NCBI GenBank assembly: GCA_963834445.1
Contig: CAWIBU010000003.1
Span: 248,001 to 312,000, forward strand
Direction of reading: 5' to 3'
Length of the DNA stretch: 64,000 bases
Origin: PALSA-350 sp963834445
GTDB taxonomy: Bacteria > Acidobacteriota > Terriglobia > Terriglobales > Acidobacteriaceae
Of the stretch, positions 61,939 to 64,000 are shown in pieces. Positions within the stretch are counted from its first letter, which is position 1. The number at the start of each line of letters is the position of its first letter. A program made the position numbers and the translations under genes. The notes under the pieces were generated by a model, which had not been told where the DNA came from, did not search any database, and worked only from the letters and a program-made list of their open reading frames with translations.

Positions 61939-62642
61939 TGAACACGACCCCAACGTTCGCCCAACACGCCGCGGAACTCGAACACCTGTACGCCACCCGC
62001 CCGCTCATCCGGGCCGTCAACTTTCACAGCACTTCGCGCACGAAAGCAGAGCACTTCGAGCGTCAACTTGCGCACTATAGCCAGTTTTTCTCATCCGTCA
62101 ACCAGGATGAACTCGACGATTACCTGGTCACCGGGAAGTGGCATAAAGCGAAACCCGGACTGATCATCTCTATCTACGAAGGCTATCGCAATGGCTATGA
62201 AGTGCTCTTGCCCCTGGTCGAACGTTACGGCTTCATCGGATGGTTTTTCGTCATTACGGGATTTGTCAATGCTCCGGTCAAAGATCAACTGCCCTTCGCT
62301 CTGTCGCATGACATCGATATGCTAACCCGTGATTATCCCGATGGCCGGTATGCGCTCACCTGGGATGAGCTGCGCATCATCGACCGCAAGCATGTGATCG
62401 CGTGTCATTCTCGCTCGCATACCGAGCTGGCGCTGCTGCCGCCTGCGGTGATGAAAGACGAGATCATCGGCTCTCAACTGGAATTTAAGAGGCACCTGGG
62501 ACACCCGGTGCGGACGTTCGTGTCGTTGACCGGGCCCGCCTATGGCCACAATCAAATGACCGACCAGTTCATACGAGAGGCGGGATACGACTTCGTTGTT
62601 TCGAACTTTCTCATTCAACGCATCCACGCTAAAGAGGCCTGA
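61938..62642 (+). CDS. NodB/polysaccharide deacetylase-like protein with altered metal motif
   Basis: A 234-aa protein resembling the NodB-fold deacetylases (CE4). Motif 2 is present as H157-S-R-S-H161, and the C-terminal region has HPVRTFVSLTGPAYGHNQ. Motif 1, normally TFDDG with the catalytic base and a metal-binding Asp, reads SIYEGY here (Y80-E81), so the usual Asp pair is absent. It may have lost CE4 activity or use another chemistry. The ATG is coupled to the previous stop (TAATG) with GGAGGAG upstream. It is part of the 60-64 kb operon. Confidence 0.72.
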   Translation: MNTTPTFAQHAAELEHLYATRPLIRAVNFHSTSRTKAEHFERQLAHYSQFFSSVNQDELDDYLVTGKWHKAKPGLIISIYEGYRNGYEVLLPLVERYGFIGWFFVITGFVNAPVKDQLPFALSHDIDMLTRDYPDGRYALTWDELRIIDRKHVIACHSRSHTELALLPPAVMKDEIIGSQLEFKRHLGHPVRTFVSLTGPAYGHNQMTDQFIREAGYDFVVSNFLIQRIHAKEA

Positions 62643-62677
62643 GGCAATCCGCTCCCGTTGCGTCGGCTGCCGCTAAC

Positions 62678-63682
62678 ATGGAACCATCTCGCATTCTCGT
62701 TATCTCGGATAGCTTTCACACCATGCCTGAAGCCGTGGCCATGCTGGAAACGTCTGGTCATGCCGTTGCCTACGTGCCGCAGCTCACGCCCTGGGTGGAA
62801 CTCGGGGTGGACGATCGCCGTGCTTTGCACCAGGCGCACGCAGTCATCATGGGCCGTGTGTTGCGTACCGAAGCCGCCGCGTTCTCGCTGGCGCCGCAGT
62901 TGCGCGTGATTGCCCTGCACACTTCAGGGTCTGACAATGTGGACCTCGATGAGGCCACGCGCCGCAACGTGGTGGTCACCAACGTCAAAGGGGTGAACGC
63001 TGAGCAATGCGCCGAGTTTGCTATGGGGCTCATGCTCTGCGTGACGCGACAAATTCTTACCGGAGACCGCGCCATCAGGGCCGGGCTTTGGGCCAGCCGC
63101 ACGCACACCAGCATGGACGTTCATGGAGCAACCGTGGGCGTGATCGGGCTGGGGCAGATTGCCAAAGCGTTTGTCACCCGGGCCCGCGCTTTCGGCGTAC
63201 GCATTCTGGTCTACACCCGGACTCCCGATGCCATGGCGGCAGAAGAATTGGGCATCGAGTATGCCACGCTGCACGAAGTGCTAAGCAACTCGGATATCGT
63301 GTGCCTGTTTGCTTCGCTCACCGCCGAGACGCATCACATGATTGGCCGTCTGCAATTAAGTCTGATGAAGCCGTCGGCTTTCCTGATCAATATCGCCCGC
63401 GGAGAACTGGTCGATCAGGAAGCGTTGCTCGAAGCCTTGCGCAGCGGGCAAATCGCCGGCGCCGGACTCGACGTGTTCGAGGTAGAACCGTTGCTTGCCT
63501 CGCCGTTTTTTGCCCTCGACAATGTCGTGCTCACACCGCATCAGGCAGGGCTGACCCGTGGGGGTAAAGTGGGGGCCGCGTTGCGCGCGGCTCGCAACGC
63601 TCTTGAAGTGCTGCAGGGTGGTTTTCCCAGCGACGCGATCAACCTGCGTGCGTCACTCATTCCTGAAAGGAGACCATCGTGA
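62678..63682 (+). CDS. D-2-hydroxyacid dehydrogenase (phosphoglycerate dehydrogenase-like)
   Basis: A 334-aa NAD-dependent dehydrogenase. NAD-binding glycines in VGVIGLGQIAKAF, substrate arginine in INIARGELVDQEAL, catalytic Glu region AGAGLDVFEVEP, and catalytic histidine in VLTPHQAG. The family interconverts 2-keto and D-2-hydroxy acids; in this neighbourhood glyoxylate/hydroxypyruvate or a sugar acid is more likely than serine synthesis. The ACT domain of SerA is absent. Its TGA overlaps the GTG of the GH4 gene (GTGA). Confidence 0.9.
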   Translation: MEPSRILVISDSFHTMPEAVAMLETSGHAVAYVPQLTPWVELGVDDRRALHQAHAVIMGRVLRTEAAAFSLAPQLRVIALHTSGSDNVDLDEATRRNVVVTNVKGVNAEQCAEFAMGLMLCVTRQILTGDRAIRAGLWASRTHTSMDVHGATVGVIGLGQIAKAFVTRARAFGVRILVYTRTPDAMAAEELGIEYATLHEVLSNSDIVCLFASLTAETHHMIGRLQLSLMKPSAFLINIARGELVDQEALLEALRSGQIAGAGLDVFEVEPLLASPFFALDNVVLTPHQAGLTRGGKVGAALRAARNALEVLQGGFPSDAINLRASLIPERRPS

Positions 63683-64000
63683 AAGATTGCTGCAAGCTGG
63701 TGCTGATCGGCGCCGGGAGTACAGTCTTCACCCAGCGACTGGTGGCAGACATTATTCTAAGCGGGCAGGCCGACCGCTGGGAGTTAGCCCTGGTCGACAT
63801 CGATCCCGTTACCCTCGACGCGGTGGACCGGCTGGTCGGCAAAATGAAGGCGTTCAAGGGCGTCTCTTTTCCCGTCGTGTCGACAACCAACCGTCGAGAA
63901 GTGCTGGCAGGCGCCGACTTCGTCGTGACCACCATCGCTGTGGGTGGCCGGCGCGGCTGGGAGCTCGACGTGCAGGTACCCCGCAAACACGGCATCTACC
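63679..64000 (+). CDS. GH4-family NAD-dependent glycosidase, N-terminal part (partial)
   Basis: The first 107 residues of a gene running off the window. The GTG at 63679 overlaps the previous stop and has AAGGAG 8 nt upstream. LVLIGAGSTVFTQRLVADII is the Rossmann NAD-binding start of glycoside hydrolase family 4; LVDIDPVTLDAVDRL places the acidic residue for the adenosine ribose, and FVVTTIAVGGRRGWELD is a family block. GH4 enzymes split alpha- or beta-glucosides, galactosides or galacturonides by a redox mechanism needing NAD+ and a metal. The substrate cannot be settled from this part. Confidence 0.9.
   Translation, partial: MKDCCKLVLIGAGSTVFTQRLVADIILSGQADRWELALVDIDPVTLDAVDRLVGKMKAFKGVSFPVVSTTNRREVLAGADFVVTTIAVGGRRGWELDVQVPRKHGIY

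Overview
This is a GC-rich bacterial chromosome segment that most probably comes from an Acidobacteriota (Terriglobia) genome. That placement is inferred from gene content. It carries three very long FtsX/MacB-type orphan permeases of the acidobacterial ADOP kind, one of them beside a PadR regulator. It also has a TonB-dependent receptor with a carboxypeptidase-regulatory-like N-terminus co-transcribed with a VWFA-related acidobacterial protein, CRTAC1/FG-GAP and PQQ-dehydrogenase proteins, and group 1h hydrogenase genes. No rRNA, CRISPR array, prophage or intact insertion sequence was seen; there is one tRNA gene.

Layout. 0-9 kb: the tail of a zinc metalloprotease-like protein, a PLP-dependent ammonia-lyase, two small proteins, then a minus-strand operon DUF5666 > TonB receptor > VWA protein. 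9-18 kb: a VIT1-like transporter, the ergothioneine pair egtB-egtD, an M61 peptidase followed by a GH27 alpha-galactosidase, a DUF6526 membrane protein, a ferritin-VIT1 fusion and murQ. 18-28.5 kb: a secreted hypothetical protein, a frameshifted cytochrome c overlapping a PQQ dehydrogenase, a LacI regulator, a CRTAC1-like protein, a foldable repeat element, gnd, and two tandem paralogous surface proteins. 28.5-34.1 kb: two ADOP permeases, one frameshifted, and PadR.

34.4-45.4 kb is the centrepiece: a minus-strand cluster hypC-hypD-hypE, then hhyS-hhyL (actinobacterial-type, group 1h, predicted high-affinity [NiFe]-hydrogenase), a NifU-like protein, a 55-aa protein, DUF5947, DUF6084, two conserved unknowns, the maturation protease, a 34-aa membrane peptide, hypA and hypB. 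Many genes overlap at ATGA/GTGA/TTGA junctions, so translation is probably coupled. The likely role is oxidation of trace H2 for persistence. hypF is absent from the window.

45.4-59 kb is sparse: long inverted repeats, a 64-bp tandem repeat, a beta-helix protein, a response regulator, a third ADOP permease, a YCII-YCII-sigma factor (ECF42-type) module bracketed by direct repeats, a transposase relic, and a decayed XRE/Fic toxin-antitoxin-like locus. 59-64 kb: a tRNA with CAT anticodon, a converging SDR gene, and a plus-strand run of MFS transporter, small secreted protein, NodB-like protein, 2-hydroxyacid dehydrogenase and the start of a GH4 glycosidase. A LacI-type operator precedes the MFS gene, so this is probably a sugar-acid or glycoside catabolic operon.

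At least four loci carry frameshifts or premature stops (19.2, 32.8, 57.4, 57.6-58.3 kb). Several lie at homopolymers, so sequence error and real decay cannot be separated without reads.
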